From Bacillus methanolicus (GTDB lineage Bacteria; Bacillota; Bacilli; Bacillales; Cytobacillaceae): a stretch of 48,969 nt of DNA. A program made the translations under genes and the position numbers. The stretch is from assembly GCF_008764295.1 (NCBI RefSeq), contig NZ_VTQX01000033.1, forward strand, positions 1 to 48,969, in the 5' to 3' direction. The notes beneath the pieces were generated by a model, which saw nothing but the letters and a program-made list of their open reading frames with translations, searched no databases and was not told where the DNA came from. Below are positions 34,260 through 44,875 of this stretch, in pieces (within the stretch, counting starts at the first letter, position 1; every line of letters starts with the position of its first letter).

Positions 34260-34947
34260 TTAAGCTGCCATCCTAAAAATATGGAGAGGGGAGTTATGAT
34301 GCTTCGTTCTGAATAGTGCTTCTGTTTGAGTGAACATAGGAAGATGTGGAAGGTGTTCGATTAAAACATGCGGCTCTTCTTCCAATAAAGATTGGTACAT
34401 TAATTCGATAAGTACGGAAGTATCCTTCTCGCTTAACGAATTCGGGTCATTTTCTGCTGTGTTGCCTTTTTCCAAACGTCTTCTCGCTCTGTATAAAATC
34501 GCTTTAACTCCTGTTTCCGTCATGTTTAATAGTTCAGCAATTTCCTTTATGCGAAATAAAAACGCTTCATGTAAAAAGAAAATGACAGCCTGCTTCGGTG
34601 TTAATTTTTCCAGCAGCTTTTGCACTGTCTCCAAGGTTGCTGACGGATCGATAGTTGCTTCACTATGCTGATCGCAGCTCCATTCGACCTCGATTATCTT
34701 TTTTTTGCGCATCATATCAATCCAAAAGTGAAACGCAATTTTTTTTTAGTAATGATGGATGTAATTGAGAAACTGGATAATTTTGCACAGCTCGCACTAA
34801 AGATTCCTGTGCAAGATCGTCTCCATCCCATTTGTTTCGCGTTAAAAAGCGGCAGTATGGTTGTAACCCCTTATAGAGATTTCTTAAGGTTTCATTAATT
34901 TCTTTTTGCTTTTCACTCATCACAGATATATTTCTATTCATTGGCAT
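34260..34947 (-). pseudogene. ECF-like sigma factor gene, frameshifted at a run of nine A
   Basis: Two adjacent frames make one sigma-70-like protein. The first (from ATG 34947, after AAAGGAG) holds region 2: YCRFLTRNKWDGDDLAQESL. It then runs off after SLLKK at a run of nine A (minus strand of 34739-34747) into a stop at 34717. With eight A the reading would go on as LLKKIAFHFWIDMMRKKKII, a normal sigma region 2 end, into the second frame with region 4: LTPKQAVIFFLHEAFLFRIKEIAELLNMTETGVKAILYRA as a helix-turn-helix. A C-terminal tail of about 60 residues follows. The break may be a real mutation, a sequencing error, or a slippage site where RNA polymerase restores the frame. Without the shift the protein would have about 229 residues. 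Confidence 0.8.
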
Positions 34948-35229
34948 GCATTTCACTCCTTTAGCACCTCTCATGACTAATAACGAAATAAGGGAAGAAA
35001 AAGATATGGGCATAAATTTTTTATCATTGAGCTTAAAAAGATGTTCAAATCCAATTGATTCAAAAATAATGAATGCGTCACATAATAAAGCGTTTTAAGA
35101 AATCCTCTCCGATATCGTTAATGAAATACTATGCTTTTTAGTATAATGGAAACAATCGATTTAAAACCAGTTCGCAGTTTGTTAAAATGAAAAAGTGTTT
35201 TGATGTTATTTAGAAGGAGGATTTTCTGA

Positions 35230-35862
35230 ATGATTAAAGCGATCATTTTTGATTTTGATGGAACTTTAGTAGATACAGAGACGTTGTGGTATAAAATGTA
35301 TAAAGACGTATTGCTGGAAAAATATGAAGTTCATTTACCGTTAGAGGAGTTTGCTAAAGTAATAGGGACAACAGATGAGGCGTTATATTCGTATGTTCAT
35401 TCCCAAACAAAAACGACAATTGATTTTACTGAATTAGAAATGGAGATAAAAAGCAAGATCATGGAACAAAAAGACCAGCTTGTACTTAGAGAGGGCGCTG
35501 CCGATTTAATAAAACAGGCGAAATCAATGAATTTGAAGGTCGGAATTGCATCAAGTTCTCCGCGAAAATGGATTGAAGATATATTAGAACATGTAAAGGT
35601 AAGAGACTCCTTCTCTGTTATAAAAACGAAGGATGATGTATCTGAAGTCAAACCAAACCCTGAACTTTATCTTAAAGCGTTGGAGGAGCTTGATGTTCTG
35701 CCTCATGAAACACTTGCAATCGAAGATTCTGCGAATGGTAGTATAGCTGCTATTGAAGCTGGCATAAAAACGGTAATCGTCCCAAATGAAGTAACGCAAT
35801 TTCTTACCTTCGATAAACGGGTCAGTGTTTATCAGCATTTTTCCGATATTCAGTTAAGTTAA
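35230..35862 (+). CDS. HAD family phosphatase / beta-phosphoglucomutase-like
   Basis: A 210-residue HAD superfamily enzyme of the beta-phosphoglucomutase-like group. Motif I is FDFDGTLVDTETLW (Asp8 nucleophile, Asp10), motif II ASSSPRKW (Ser), motif III Lys in VKPNPELYLKAL, motif IV IEDSANGSIAAIEAG. The cap domain lies at about 15-80. It resembles B. subtilis YhcW. The substrate cannot be told; members act on sugar phosphates or nucleotides. AGAAGGAGG precedes the ATG, and TTTAAA-17-TAAAAT near 35160-35190 is a weak promoter. A shared terminator separates it from the converging ABC-F gene. Confidence 0.85.
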   Translation: MIKAIIFDFDGTLVDTETLWYKMYKDVLLEKYEVHLPLEEFAKVIGTTDEALYSYVHSQTKTTIDFTELEMEIKSKIMEQKDQLVLREGAADLIKQAKSMNLKVGIASSSPRKWIEDILEHVKVRDSFSVIKTKDDVSEVKPNPELYLKALEELDVLPHETLAIEDSANGSIAAIEAGIKTVIVPNEVTQFLTFDKRVSVYQHFSDIQLS

Positions 35863-35866
35863 TCAT

Positions 35867-35910
35867 AAAACGGCTTTGAACCTATACTTGATAGGAGCAA
35901 AGCCGTTTTT

Positions 35911-35912
<2 letters not shown>
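35867..35912. terminator. bidirectional terminator
   Basis: AAAACGGCTTTG pairs with CAAAGCCGTTTT and is followed by T residues on both strands. It ends the HAD gene and the converging ABC-F gene, whose stop codon it touches. Confidence 0.88.
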
Positions 35913-37530
<1,618 letters not shown>

Positions 37531-37789
37531 TTACGATCCTCCAAATTAGCATTATAAGCATTTCAACGTTTCTTAGTTTTTAAGATAAGGTTATATTTGA
37601 CGATGCCATTTTGGCTCATTTTAGCTTAAAAATACGTTGAATTAATAAAAATACAGTTATTTTACTACTGTACCTTGCTGTATTGTACCTTATTTCTAGA
37701 GAAAGTTAAAGGGGACAGTTTTTATAAAGGTTTCGATATTATAAGGAATAATTACTAGAGGATATTCCCTTTTTATCAAGAATATTATT

Positions 37790-37803
37790 TAAAAGCGCTT
37801 TCA
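37790..37803 (+). promoter_or_regulatory. CcpA cre site upstream of the acylase gene
   Basis: TAAAAGCGCTTTCA differs from the optimal cre TGAAAGCGCTTTCA at one base and lies 46 bases before the acylase start. Repression by glucose is expected. The gap 37531-37789 otherwise shows only AT-rich sequence. Confidence 0.7.
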
Positions 37804-37848
37804 AAATGGTGCTTATAGATAAGGGCAGGTTAAAAAAGGGGGAAGAGG

Positions 37849-40224
37849 ATGGAGATCACTTTACAAAATGAGGTTAAAAGGGAAAAACGGCGAAGAAAAA
37901 TATTAATCTGGTCAGCAGGGATCTTGATTGGAAGCTTATTCATAATAGCGGTTGGACTATACGCTTACATTATTAGAGCACATCCTACCATCGCAGGGGA
38001 GATTCAACTATCTGGATTACAAGAAAAAGTAGAAGTCATTCGCGATGAGCATGGGGTACCGCATATTCATGCGAACAATGAGGAGGATTTGTATTTAGCA
38101 CAAGGTTATACCCAAGCGCAGGACCGCCTATTTCAAATGGATTTAAGTCGTCGTCAAGCATCTGGGCAACTAAGTGAAGTGGTTGGTGAGGCAGCTTTAA
38201 ATAACGATAAATACTTTCTGACATTAGGCTTAAGACGAGCGGCAGAAGCCTCATATGAACAATATTCAGAAACGGCAAAGCAGGTTCTCGCCAAGTTTGC
38301 TGAAGGGGTTAATCTTTATATAGATGAACTGCGTGAGAATGGAAAATGGCCGCTCGAATTCAAACTTCTTGGATATGAGCCGGAAGATTGGAGTCCGATC
38401 GACTCTTTAACGATTGGTAAATATATGGCATTTGACCTAGGTGGCCATTGGGAAAGTCAAGCGTTTCGTTATTATCTATTGCAAAATTTCTCAGAAGAAA
38501 AGGCATTGGATTTATTTCCGACTTATCCTGAGGAGGCACCTTACATTATCGGTAAGGATGAATTAAATATTGAAAATAGTTTTGCTCAAGCAGTCATTCC
38601 TCATGAATATAATGGCAGTAATAATTGGGTCGTTAGTGGCACAAAAACGGCGTCTGGCAAACCAATACTTGCAGACGATCCTCATTTATCACTATCAACA
38701 CCATCGATTTGGTATCAAATGCATCTCGAAGCACCAACAGTCAATGTGAGCGGTGTTATTTTTGCTGGGATTCCGGGAATTATTCTTGGTCATAATGAAC
38801 AAATTGCATGGGGGGTTACCAATACAGGGCCTGATGTTCAAGATCTATACATTGAAAAAAGAAACCCAGATAGCCCGTATGAATTCCTTTATAATGATCA
38901 ATGGGAAAAAGCAACGGTAATCAAAAACAAAATTTTAGTAAAGGATAAGGACCCGGTAGAATATGAAGTGGTGGTCACAAGGCATGGACCAGTCGTGTCG
39001 GAATTTGCAGCGGATAGTGGGAAAGCAACGGTCTTATCATTACAATGGACCGCACTTGAACCGTCTTCAGAGCTTGAGGCAGTTCTTAATATGAATAAAG
39101 CTGGAAGCTGGGAAGAATTTGAAGAAGCGCTCGAAGGATTTCATACACCTGCACAAAATTTCGTCTTTGCTTCTACAGATGGAACGATAGCCTATAAAGC
39201 AAATGGAAAAATTCCGATTCGTAAAAAAGGGAATGGTCTGTTGCCTGCCCCCGGATGGACTGATGAATACGGGTGGGTAGGTTATATTCCATATGATAAG
39301 CTACCACGCACTGTCAATCCGGAAGATGGGTTCATTTCAACAGCTAATAATAAAGTGGTCGGGGATGATTATCCGTATCATATTAGTCATGATTGGGCGC
39401 AAGGCTATAGGCAAATGAGAATTCAAGAAGTACTCTCATCAACTGAACAGATCGAGGTTGAGGATATGATGCATTTACAAATGGATCAACTGAACATTCA
39501 AGCGAGGGAGTTTGTCCCTCCATTTATCGATTTGTTACAAAAATCGAGTAATAATAAGGTATCCCAAGCTCTATCAATATTAAAAGAATGGGATTATATC
39601 GATTCTCCAGAGCAAGCAGCACCACTCCTATTTAATTTATGGATGGACGAAATCGCAAAAGTTCTATTTGAAAAGGAAATTTCTCAAGAAACACTTGACT
39701 TATTTAGGGGGAAACGTCAGGCAGTGGATCAACTCCTGCGAAGAGCTATTGAGGGTACGCCTGGTCCATGGATAGAAGAGCATAAGGGAATCATTAACGT
39801 ATTGGAAAAGTCTTTACTTCGAGTTATAGCGAATTTAGAGTCTCAACAAGGAAAGAATATGGAAAAGTGGCAGTGGGGAGATTACCATCAAATCTATTTT
39901 CCACATCCGTTGGCAACTGTTAAGCCATTAAATCTTTTGTTCAATCAAAAAGGAAGAATTTCAGTTGGTGGAAGCGCTGTTACTGTTCAGGCAGCCGCGT
40001 TCAGGGAGGATGGTACAGTTAACCATGGGGGTTCTTGGAGATTTGTAATCGATATGAATAAGCAGACAACAGGTTACCATCTCGTTGGACCAGGACAATC
40101 AGGACATGTATTTCATAAATGGTATCAGAATCAATTAAAGAACTGGGTTACTGGAGACTATCACGAAACAAAATTACACAATAACGAAGGGAAAACTTTA
40201 AGGTTAAAACCAAAGGCTCATTGA
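37849..40224 (+). CDS. penicillin acylase family protein
   Basis: A 791-residue Ntn-hydrolase precursor. A basic start (KREKRRRK) and a hydrophobic helix at about 19-43 mark a signal or membrane anchor. The alpha chain part has VEVIRDEHGVPHIHANN and AQGYTQAQDRLFQMDLSRR. The beta chain should begin at the nucleophile Ser257 in NGSNNWVVSG after self-cleavage, with a spacer peptide before it, then DDPHLSLSTPSIWYQMHL and a conserved Asn in FISTANNKVVGDDY. Members cleave penicillins, other amides or acyl-homoserine lactones; the substrate here is unknown. A cre site lies upstream, and GGGGGAAGAGG precedes the ATG. Confidence 0.9.
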   Translation: MEITLQNEVKREKRRRKILIWSAGILIGSLFIIAVGLYAYIIRAHPTIAGEIQLSGLQEKVEVIRDEHGVPHIHANNEEDLYLAQGYTQAQDRLFQMDLSRRQASGQLSEVVGEAALNNDKYFLTLGLRRAAEASYEQYSETAKQVLAKFAEGVNLYIDELRENGKWPLEFKLLGYEPEDWSPIDSLTIGKYMAFDLGGHWESQAFRYYLLQNFSEEKALDLFPTYPEEAPYIIGKDELNIENSFAQAVIPHEYNGSNNWVVSGTKTASGKPILADDPHLSLSTPSIWYQMHLEAPTVNVSGVIFAGIPGIILGHNEQIAWGVTNTGPDVQDLYIEKRNPDSPYEFLYNDQWEKATVIKNKILVKDKDPVEYEVVVTRHGPVVSEFAADSGKATVLSLQWTALEPSSELEAVLNMNKAGSWEEFEEALEGFHTPAQNFVFASTDGTIAYKANGKIPIRKKGNGLLPAPGWTDEYGWVGYIPYDKLPRTVNPEDGFISTANNKVVGDDYPYHISHDWAQGYRQMRIQEVLSSTEQIEVEDMMHLQMDQLNIQAREFVPPFIDLLQKSSNNKVSQALSILKEWDYIDSPEQAAPLLFNLWMDEIAKVLFEKEISQETLDLFRGKRQAVDQLLRRAIEGTPGPWIEEHKGIINVLEKSLLRVIANLESQQGKNMEKWQWGDYHQIYFPHPLATVKPLNLLFNQKGRISVGGSAVTVQAAAFREDGTVNHGGSWRFVIDMNKQTTGYHLVGPGQSGHVFHKWYQNQLKNWVTGDYHETKLHNNEGKTLRLKPKAH

Positions 40225-40336
40225 ATCCATTTTAAAAATTTCCAAAAAAAAAAGAATTAATTTCGATTTTTTCATAGTTTATTCATATTTATTCGTTACA
40301 ATAGAAATAATTAAGAACGTAAAAGGAGATTTTATC

Positions 40337-40459
40337 ATGGATAAAAAGAAGCTAGTAGACCTTGTCGATCGTTTAAAAAAGTCCGGAATAAAAGCTAGCA
40401 TTACAAAACCAAGAAAGACGCTACTTATGCTTCAACAACAAACGGCTCCAAGCAACTGA
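40337..40459 (+). CDS. small basic protein, 40 residues
   Basis: A short ORF with a good site (AAAAGGAG) before ATG 40337 and a strong terminator 12 bases after its stop, which together favour a real gene. The product begins MDKKKLVDLVDRLKKSGIKA and ends LLMLQQQTAPSN; it is basic, with an amphipathic helix in the first half. TACAAT about 40 bases upstream is a likely -10 box. I do not recognise the family. Confidence 0.55.
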   Translation: MDKKKLVDLVDRLKKSGIKASITKPRKTLLMLQQQTAPSN

Positions 40460-40470
40460 ATGAAAGAGGA

Positions 40471-40506
40471 AAAAAGGAAGCGGTGTTTTATGACCGCTTC
40501 CTTTTT
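40471..40506. terminator. bidirectional terminator
   Basis: AAAAAGGAAGCGGT pairs with ACCGCTTCCTTTTT around a short loop. It ends the 40-residue gene and the converging SCO gene. Confidence 0.92.
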
Positions 40507-40512
40507 AATGCT

Positions 40513-41115
40513 TTAATTTACTTTTTGCATGATTTTTTTAAATATGTCTTCTCTATTAAATTCTTCTCCCATTGGATATTTCTTAATGTAGCGATTATTC
40601 TCGTCTAAAAGGTAGACAAAGGTCGAATGAATGAAGAAACCATCTCCTGGGTCCCGATATTGAAATTGAAATGTATTTGCTAACTCTTCAATTTCTTTTA
40701 GGTCTTCTTTAATATTATTTTGATCTCCTGTTAGGAAAATCCAATTGCCATCATCTTCTACATCAAAATTATACATATACTGCTGCAGAACTTCAGGAGT
40801 GTCTTTGTACGGATCAATCGTGATTGTCATGAATTGGACTTTTTCACCAAATACACCAGCATCCTGCAAATCTTTTTTTAACATATTCATTTTAAGGGTT
40901 GTAGTAGGACAAATATCAGGGCAGTTTGTGTACATAAATTCTACTAGTTTTAGCTTTTTTTCGGACTCTGAAAATTTGTATACCTCATTGTTCGTCGTGA
41001 TTAAATCAATATTCTCTGGTATTTTCGCCATACTGTCACGAATCAGGAAAAAAGATATCCCAGCCGTGATGGCAAGAGCTACGATTACACCGCATAAAAT
41101 ATATATTTTCTTCAT
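40513..41115 (-). CDS. SCO1/SenC family copper-binding thioredoxin-like protein
   Basis: A 200-residue membrane-anchored protein of the SCO family that brings copper to the CuA site of cytochrome oxidase or acts as a thiol carrier. A helix lies at about 5-25; the copper/thiol motif is C65-P-D-I-C69 in YTNCPDICP, and the third ligand is the His of GFFIHSTFVYLLD. ATG 41115 follows GGGAGG; a reading from 41130 adds five residues without reason. It is divergent from the nap genes, so it could serve electron transport in the same conditions, but SCO genes are also found alone. Confidence 0.9.
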   Translation of the reverse strand: MKKIYILCGVIVALAITAGISFFLIRDSMAKIPENIDLITTNNEVYKFSESEKKLKLVEFMYTNCPDICPTTTLKMNMLKKDLQDAGVFGEKVQFMTITIDPYKDTPEVLQQYMYNFDVEDDGNWIFLTGDQNNIKEDLKEIEELANTFQFQYRDPGDGFFIHSTFVYLLDENNRYIKKYPMGEEFNREDIFKKIMQKVN

Positions 41116-41348
41116 TTTGTAACCTCCCATATTAAAGATAAAAAAATAATAAGGAAAATACTATGGATATATTGTGAACTTCTATTTTTTACTCCTCCTT
41201 CAGTTTTTTATATAACAACGTGGATTTAAAATTCATGTGAAATGTTTTTCAATAAGATTAATAATTCCATTTTAAGTAAATATTTTTCAACCAAAATATG
41301 GATCAATTTCGTTACGGAAATGTTATGAAACTGTGAACATTTGCATTT

Positions 41349-41392
41349 TGTGGAATATATCACGGATTTATGCGATTTTAGGTGATTAAGAT
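41349..41392 (+). promoter_or_regulatory. possible Fnr-type promoter of the nap cluster
   Basis: TGTGG-AATATA-TCACG (41349-41364) fits the Fnr box TGTGA-N6-TCACA except at one base in each half. TAAGAT (41387-41392) could be the -10 box; the expected start then puts the box centre at about -42. Weaker than the pflB site but in the right place. The rest of the gap 41116-41430 shows only AT-rich sequence. Confidence 0.45.
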
Positions 41393-41430
41393 GTGGGTAG
41401 GGAAATTCCGATCATTTAGGATGTGAGTAA

Positions 41431-42027
41431 ATGAAAGGCATCGGCTTAATTAAATGGGGCATAGGCGGATTGCTTGCCTATGAGCTACTCAACTTAATGA
41501 AAGGAGGTAGCAAAAAGGTACTCAGACCACCTGGTGCTGCTGATGAAGATGAATTCATGGCGTTATGCATTCGGTGTGGTAAATGCAACCAGGCTTGTCC
41601 GTATGACTCGATTAAAATGGGGACAGAAAAGCATGGTCTTGGGATGGGAACTCCGTATTTTATTGCCAGAGAAAGTCCATGTATGCTTTGTGAAGATTTT
41701 CCATGTGTGAACGTTTGTCCAACTGATGCTTTAAGAGGAATTTCAACGGTCCACGATGTTGATATTGGTGTTGCTGTTATTGATACGGAGAGTTGCATTG
41801 CTTATCAGGGAATGCGCTGTGAAGTTTGTTATCGGGAATGCCCATTAATAGATGAGGCGATTAAGCTCGACATACATATGAAGCCAGATGATAATCTCCA
41901 TGCCATTTTTGCACCTGTGATTGATAAAGAAAAATGTGTGGGCTGCGGAATTTGCGAGCAACGGTGTGTCATCGATAATCCCGTAGCAATTAAAGTAAAG
42001 CCCCGTGAAGATAGCGGATTATTTTAA
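41431..42027 (+). CDS. napG: NapG-type ferredoxin, quinol dehydrogenase subunit
   Basis: An iron-sulfur protein of 198 residues with four 4Fe-4S motifs: CIRCGKCNQACP, CMLCEDFPCVNVCP, the split C-x7-C-x2-C-x3-C ending in CEVCYRECP, and CVGCGICEQRC. The stretch VLRPPGAADEDEFMALC matches the start of mature NapG. With NapH it takes electrons from menaquinol for nitrate reduction. Unlike usual NapG, the N-terminus (MKGIGLIKWGIGGLLAYELL) has a hydrophobic helix but no twin-arginine motif, so its export route is unclear. A repeat and 293 bases separate it from napA. The site GGATGTGAG before the ATG is weak. Confidence 0.88.
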   Translation: MKGIGLIKWGIGGLLAYELLNLMKGGSKKVLRPPGAADEDEFMALCIRCGKCNQACPYDSIKMGTEKHGLGMGTPYFIARESPCMLCEDFPCVNVCPTDALRGISTVHDVDIGVAVIDTESCIAYQGMRCEVCYRECPLIDEAIKLDIHMKPDDNLHAIFAPVIDKEKCVGCGICEQRCVIDNPVAIKVKPREDSGLF

Positions 42028-42084
42028 GAAGGTTTTTGGTGAAAATGTCCTTATCCAACAAAGGGTATAGTTCACTTAAAAATA

Positions 42085-42233
42085 GGCTTTGTTATATGTC
42101 GGCGTTGATACGTTACTCATTTTTTTCTGATTCTATGAAATCAGAAAACTATAGTTATATTGAAAGTTTTTGAAACTAAGTTTTCAGACAAATGAGTCAA
42201 AATCGTATTTCAATCATTCTGTTTAACAAAGCC
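42085..42233 (-). repeat. MITE-like repeat between napG and napA
   Basis: A 149-base element with inverted ends GGCTTTGTTA (42085-42094) and TAACAAAGCC (42224-42233). Read on the minus strand it begins GGCTTTGTTAAACAGA, exactly like the element at 15176, and ends CGACATATAACAAAGCC. Inside lies a TTTTCTGATT/AATCAGAAAA hairpin. No coding capacity. It sits inside what would be one nap transcription unit. Confidence 0.72.
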
Positions 42234-42250
42234 AAAAAATTGAATCTCTC

Positions 42251-42295
42251 TAGTTAATTTCAAGAGATAAGTAGGCTGAAAGTAGAAATTAACTA
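42251..42295 (+). promoter_or_regulatory. 11-base inverted repeat in front of napA
   Basis: TAGTTAATTTC (42251-42261) and GAAATTAACTA (42285-42295) are perfect inverted copies around 23 bases. They end about 10 bases before the napA ribosome binding site GGGAGG. There is no T run, so this is not a terminator; it may be an operator or a stabilising leader hairpin. Confidence 0.6.
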
Positions 42296-42320
42296 CCTAA
42301 AAAAAGGGAGGAAAGAACGA

Positions 42321-44861
42321 ATGGAATTGACAAGAAGAAGTTTGTTAAAAGCAACAGCCATTTCGATGACATTGGCTGTAGCAGGATGTAAAAAGGAGGA
42401 TAAAAAATCAAATAGCACAGCCGTAACCGCCCAAGAAAGTGTTGAGCCAGATGAATGGAAGTCGACCGTTTGCCGTTTTTGCGGTACTGGATGTGGGGTT
42501 CTCGTCGGCGTAAAAGATGGTAAAGTCGTTGCTACAAAGGGAGATCCAGATAATCGTTCAAGCAGAGGTTTGAATTGTATTAAGGGATTTTATGTAGGTA
42601 AGATTCTGTTTGGCAAGGATCGCTTAACAAAGCCGCTCATTCGTGAAGATAAATCAAAAAAAGGGACGATGGAAGGGTTCCGGGAAGCAACGTGGGAAGA
42701 GGCTTTAGATCTTGTGGCAAGTAAATTAAAAGAAAATTATGATAAGGATCCAAAGTCAATTGCTTTTTGGGGTTCTGGCCAGCAAACGATTATGGAAGGA
42801 TATGCCTCTGTAAAACTTTGGAAGGCTGGTTTATTAAGCAATAATATCGACCCCAATGCGAGATTATGTATGGCTAGTGCCGTTACTGGCTTTATGACAA
42901 CTTTCCAATCCGATGAGCCGATGGGATCGTATCGTGATCTTGATGAAGCAGATGTTTTTGTCACATGGGGCGCGAATATGGCTGAAATGCACCCGGTCTT
43001 GTATTCCCGTTTAACAGCGCATAAATTAAGCAACCCGGACGTAAAGCATTATGATATTACGACTAGGTGGTCGAGAACATCAGAAACGGCAGACGTTGTG
43101 ATGGAGTTTCGACCACAATCCGATTTAGCGATCGCAAATGCCATTGCCAATTATTTAATCGTCAACCAAAAATTTGACCAAAAATTTGTCAACGAACATG
43201 TGAAGTTTAAAGCTGGAACAGAAAATTTAGGCCATTCCCTCAACGATGATTATGACAGTACAGAAGTCGGCATGGTTGCTGATAAAGCTTGGGAAATAAG
43301 CTTTGATGAGTTTAAAGAGAAGGTAAGCGAATATACGTTAGAGAAGGCGGAAGAGATCTCTGGCGTGCCGGCAGCAGATATTGAAGCATTGGCGAAAGAA
43401 TTTGCTGATCCAAATAAGAAAATTATGTCTTTATGGACGATGGGAATGAATCAGCATACGAGAGGGACATGGATTAATAATCTTGTTTATAATCTGCATT
43501 TATTAACCGGAAAAATTAGCAAGCCTGGAAATGGACCGTTTTCTTTAACTGGGCAGCCAAGTGCGTGTGGTACAGCAAGGGAAGTTGGCGTGTTTTCTCA
43601 TCGTCTTCCTGCTGATTTAGTTGTGGCAAATCCTGAACATCGCCGTTATTCTGAATTGATTTGGAATTTACCAAAAGGATATTTGGATCCGCTTGAACAA
43701 CCAGGCTATCATACGATTAAAATGTTCCGCGAACTTGGAAAGGGCAATGTGAAGTTTTTATGGAGCATGTCGAACAATTGGGGACAAACATTACCAAAAC
43801 TCAATCGCTTTAGAGGAAACGACGAAGATGGTAAAGGTGTGAAAGACGGATTTATTGTTGTTTCCGAAGTGTATCCTACCCGCTCAACGGAATTGGCAGA
43901 TGTTGTTTTTCCAGCGGCAATGTGGGTCGAAAGGGAAGGACAATTTGGCAACGCTGAGCGAAGAACCTCAGTGTTTGAAAAATGTACGGAACCACCGGGA
44001 GAAGCGAAATGGGATCTTTGGGTTATTGTGCAAATTGCCAAAAGAGTTCTTGAAGGGAAAAAAATTGGCGATCAACCTGCGTTCGATGTCCTGTTCGGAA
44101 ATATATGGGATAGCGCAAATAATGATCTCATTTCCGATCAACACGAAGTAAACAAAATTTTATGGGATGAGTATCGTGCCTTTACGAACCCCCATGAAAG
44201 TGATAATCCAGAAATTCAAGAGTTAGGGAAAAAATTAAAAACAAAAGCGAAGCAAATGGCTCCTTATGAAGAATATTTCAAACAACATGGCATTTGCTGG
44301 CCGGTAAGAAACGTAAATGGGGAATGGGTTGAAACGAACTGGCGCTATGTGCATGGAAAGCAGGAAGAGGGCTTCGACCAATACGGAGTGGAAGAGTTCG
44401 GAGAGGTTGGCAAATATCAAGATATAGATTTTTATAAATCGGAAGATCATCGTCCGTCAGTCTTCTTCCGTCCGTTTGAGGATGCACCTGAAATTCCTGA
44501 TCAGGAATACCCATTTTGGTTATGCACAGGACGCGTTTTAGAGCATTGGCATAGCGGCTCTATGACAAGACGTGTGCCTGAATTGCATCGAGCGGTGCCT
44601 GAAGCATTGTGCGAGATTCATCCAGAGGATGCTGAAGCGATGGGAATTAAAACAGGAGATATGGTCAAAGTCATTTCACGACGTGGAGAGGTTGAGGTCA
44701 AGGCAACTACGAAAGGAAGAGGAAACCCTCCTAAAGGTCTAGTATACGTTCCTTTCTTTGCTGAAGAAACACTAATTAATTTAGTAACTCTTGATGCTTA
44801 CTGTCCAATTTCGAAACAACCAGACTATAAAAAATGTGCTGTTAAAATTATGAAAGCATAG
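42321..44861 (+). CDS. napA: Nap-type nitrate reductase catalytic subunit, Tat lipoprotein-like
   Basis: Molybdenum enzyme that reduces nitrate to nitrite outside the membrane. The 846 residues begin with a Tat-type signal (TRRSLLK at 4-10, hydrophobic to 22) that ends in a lipobox, VAGC, with Cys23. Then come the 4Fe-4S cysteines Cys51, 54, 58 and 86 ([17 protein letters not shown]), and the Mo-ligand Cys183 in [14 protein letters not shown], which with DEPMGSYRD and [12 protein letters not shown] is diagnostic for NapA over NarB/NasA or formate dehydrogenases. The C-terminal molybdopterin domain has [16 protein letters not shown] and [15 protein letters not shown]. The lipid anchor is inferred; it would suit a Gram-positive cell. 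GGGAGG precedes the ATG, and napB follows. Confidence 0.95.
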   Translation: MELTRRSLLKATAISMTLAVAGCKKEDKKSNSTAVTAQESVEPDEWKSTVCRFCGTGCGVLVGVKDGKVVATKGDPDNRSSRGLNCIKGFYVGKILFGKDRLTKPLIREDKSKKGTMEGFREATWEEALDLVASKLKENYDKDPKSIAFWGSGQQTIMEGYASVKLWKAGLLSNNIDPNARLCMASAVTGFMTTFQSDEPMGSYRDLDEADVFVTWGANMAEMHPVLYSRLTAHKLSNPDVKHYDITTRWSRTSETADVVMEFRPQSDLAIANAIANYLIVNQKFDQKFVNEHVKFKAGTENLGHSLNDDYDSTEVGMVADKAWEISFDEFKEKVSEYTLEKAEEISGVPAADIEALAKEFADPNKKIMSLWTMGMNQHTRGTWINNLVYNLHLLTGKISKPGNGPFSLTGQPSACGTAREVGVFSHRLPADLVVANPEHRRYSELIWNLPKGYLDPLEQPGYHTIKMFRELGKGNVKFLWSMSNNWGQTLPKLNRFRGNDEDGKGVKDGFIVVSEVYPTRSTELADVVFPAAMWVEREGQFGNAERRTSVFEKCTEPPGEAKWDLWVIVQIAKRVLEGKKIGDQPAFDVLFGNIWDSANNDLISDQHEVNKILWDEYRAFTNPHESDNPEIQELGKKLKTKAKQMAPYEEYFKQHGICWPVRNVNGEWVETNWRYVHGKQEEGFDQYGVEEFGEVGKYQDIDFYKSEDHRPSVFFRPFEDAPEIPDQEYPFWLCTGRVLEHWHSGSMTRRVPELHRAVPEALCEIHPEDAEAMGIKTGDMVKVISRRGEVEVKATTKGRGNPPKGLVYVPFFAEETLINLVTLDAYCPISKQPDYKKCAVKIMKA

Positions 44862-44875
44862 TGGAGGTGTGCACT

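Noticed and set aside
42321..44861. NapA as assimilatory nitrate reductase or formate dehydrogenase
   Set aside because: The stretch around Cys183 ([10 protein letters not shown]), [12 protein letters not shown], the Tat start and the napB, napD and napH neighbours are specific to Nap.
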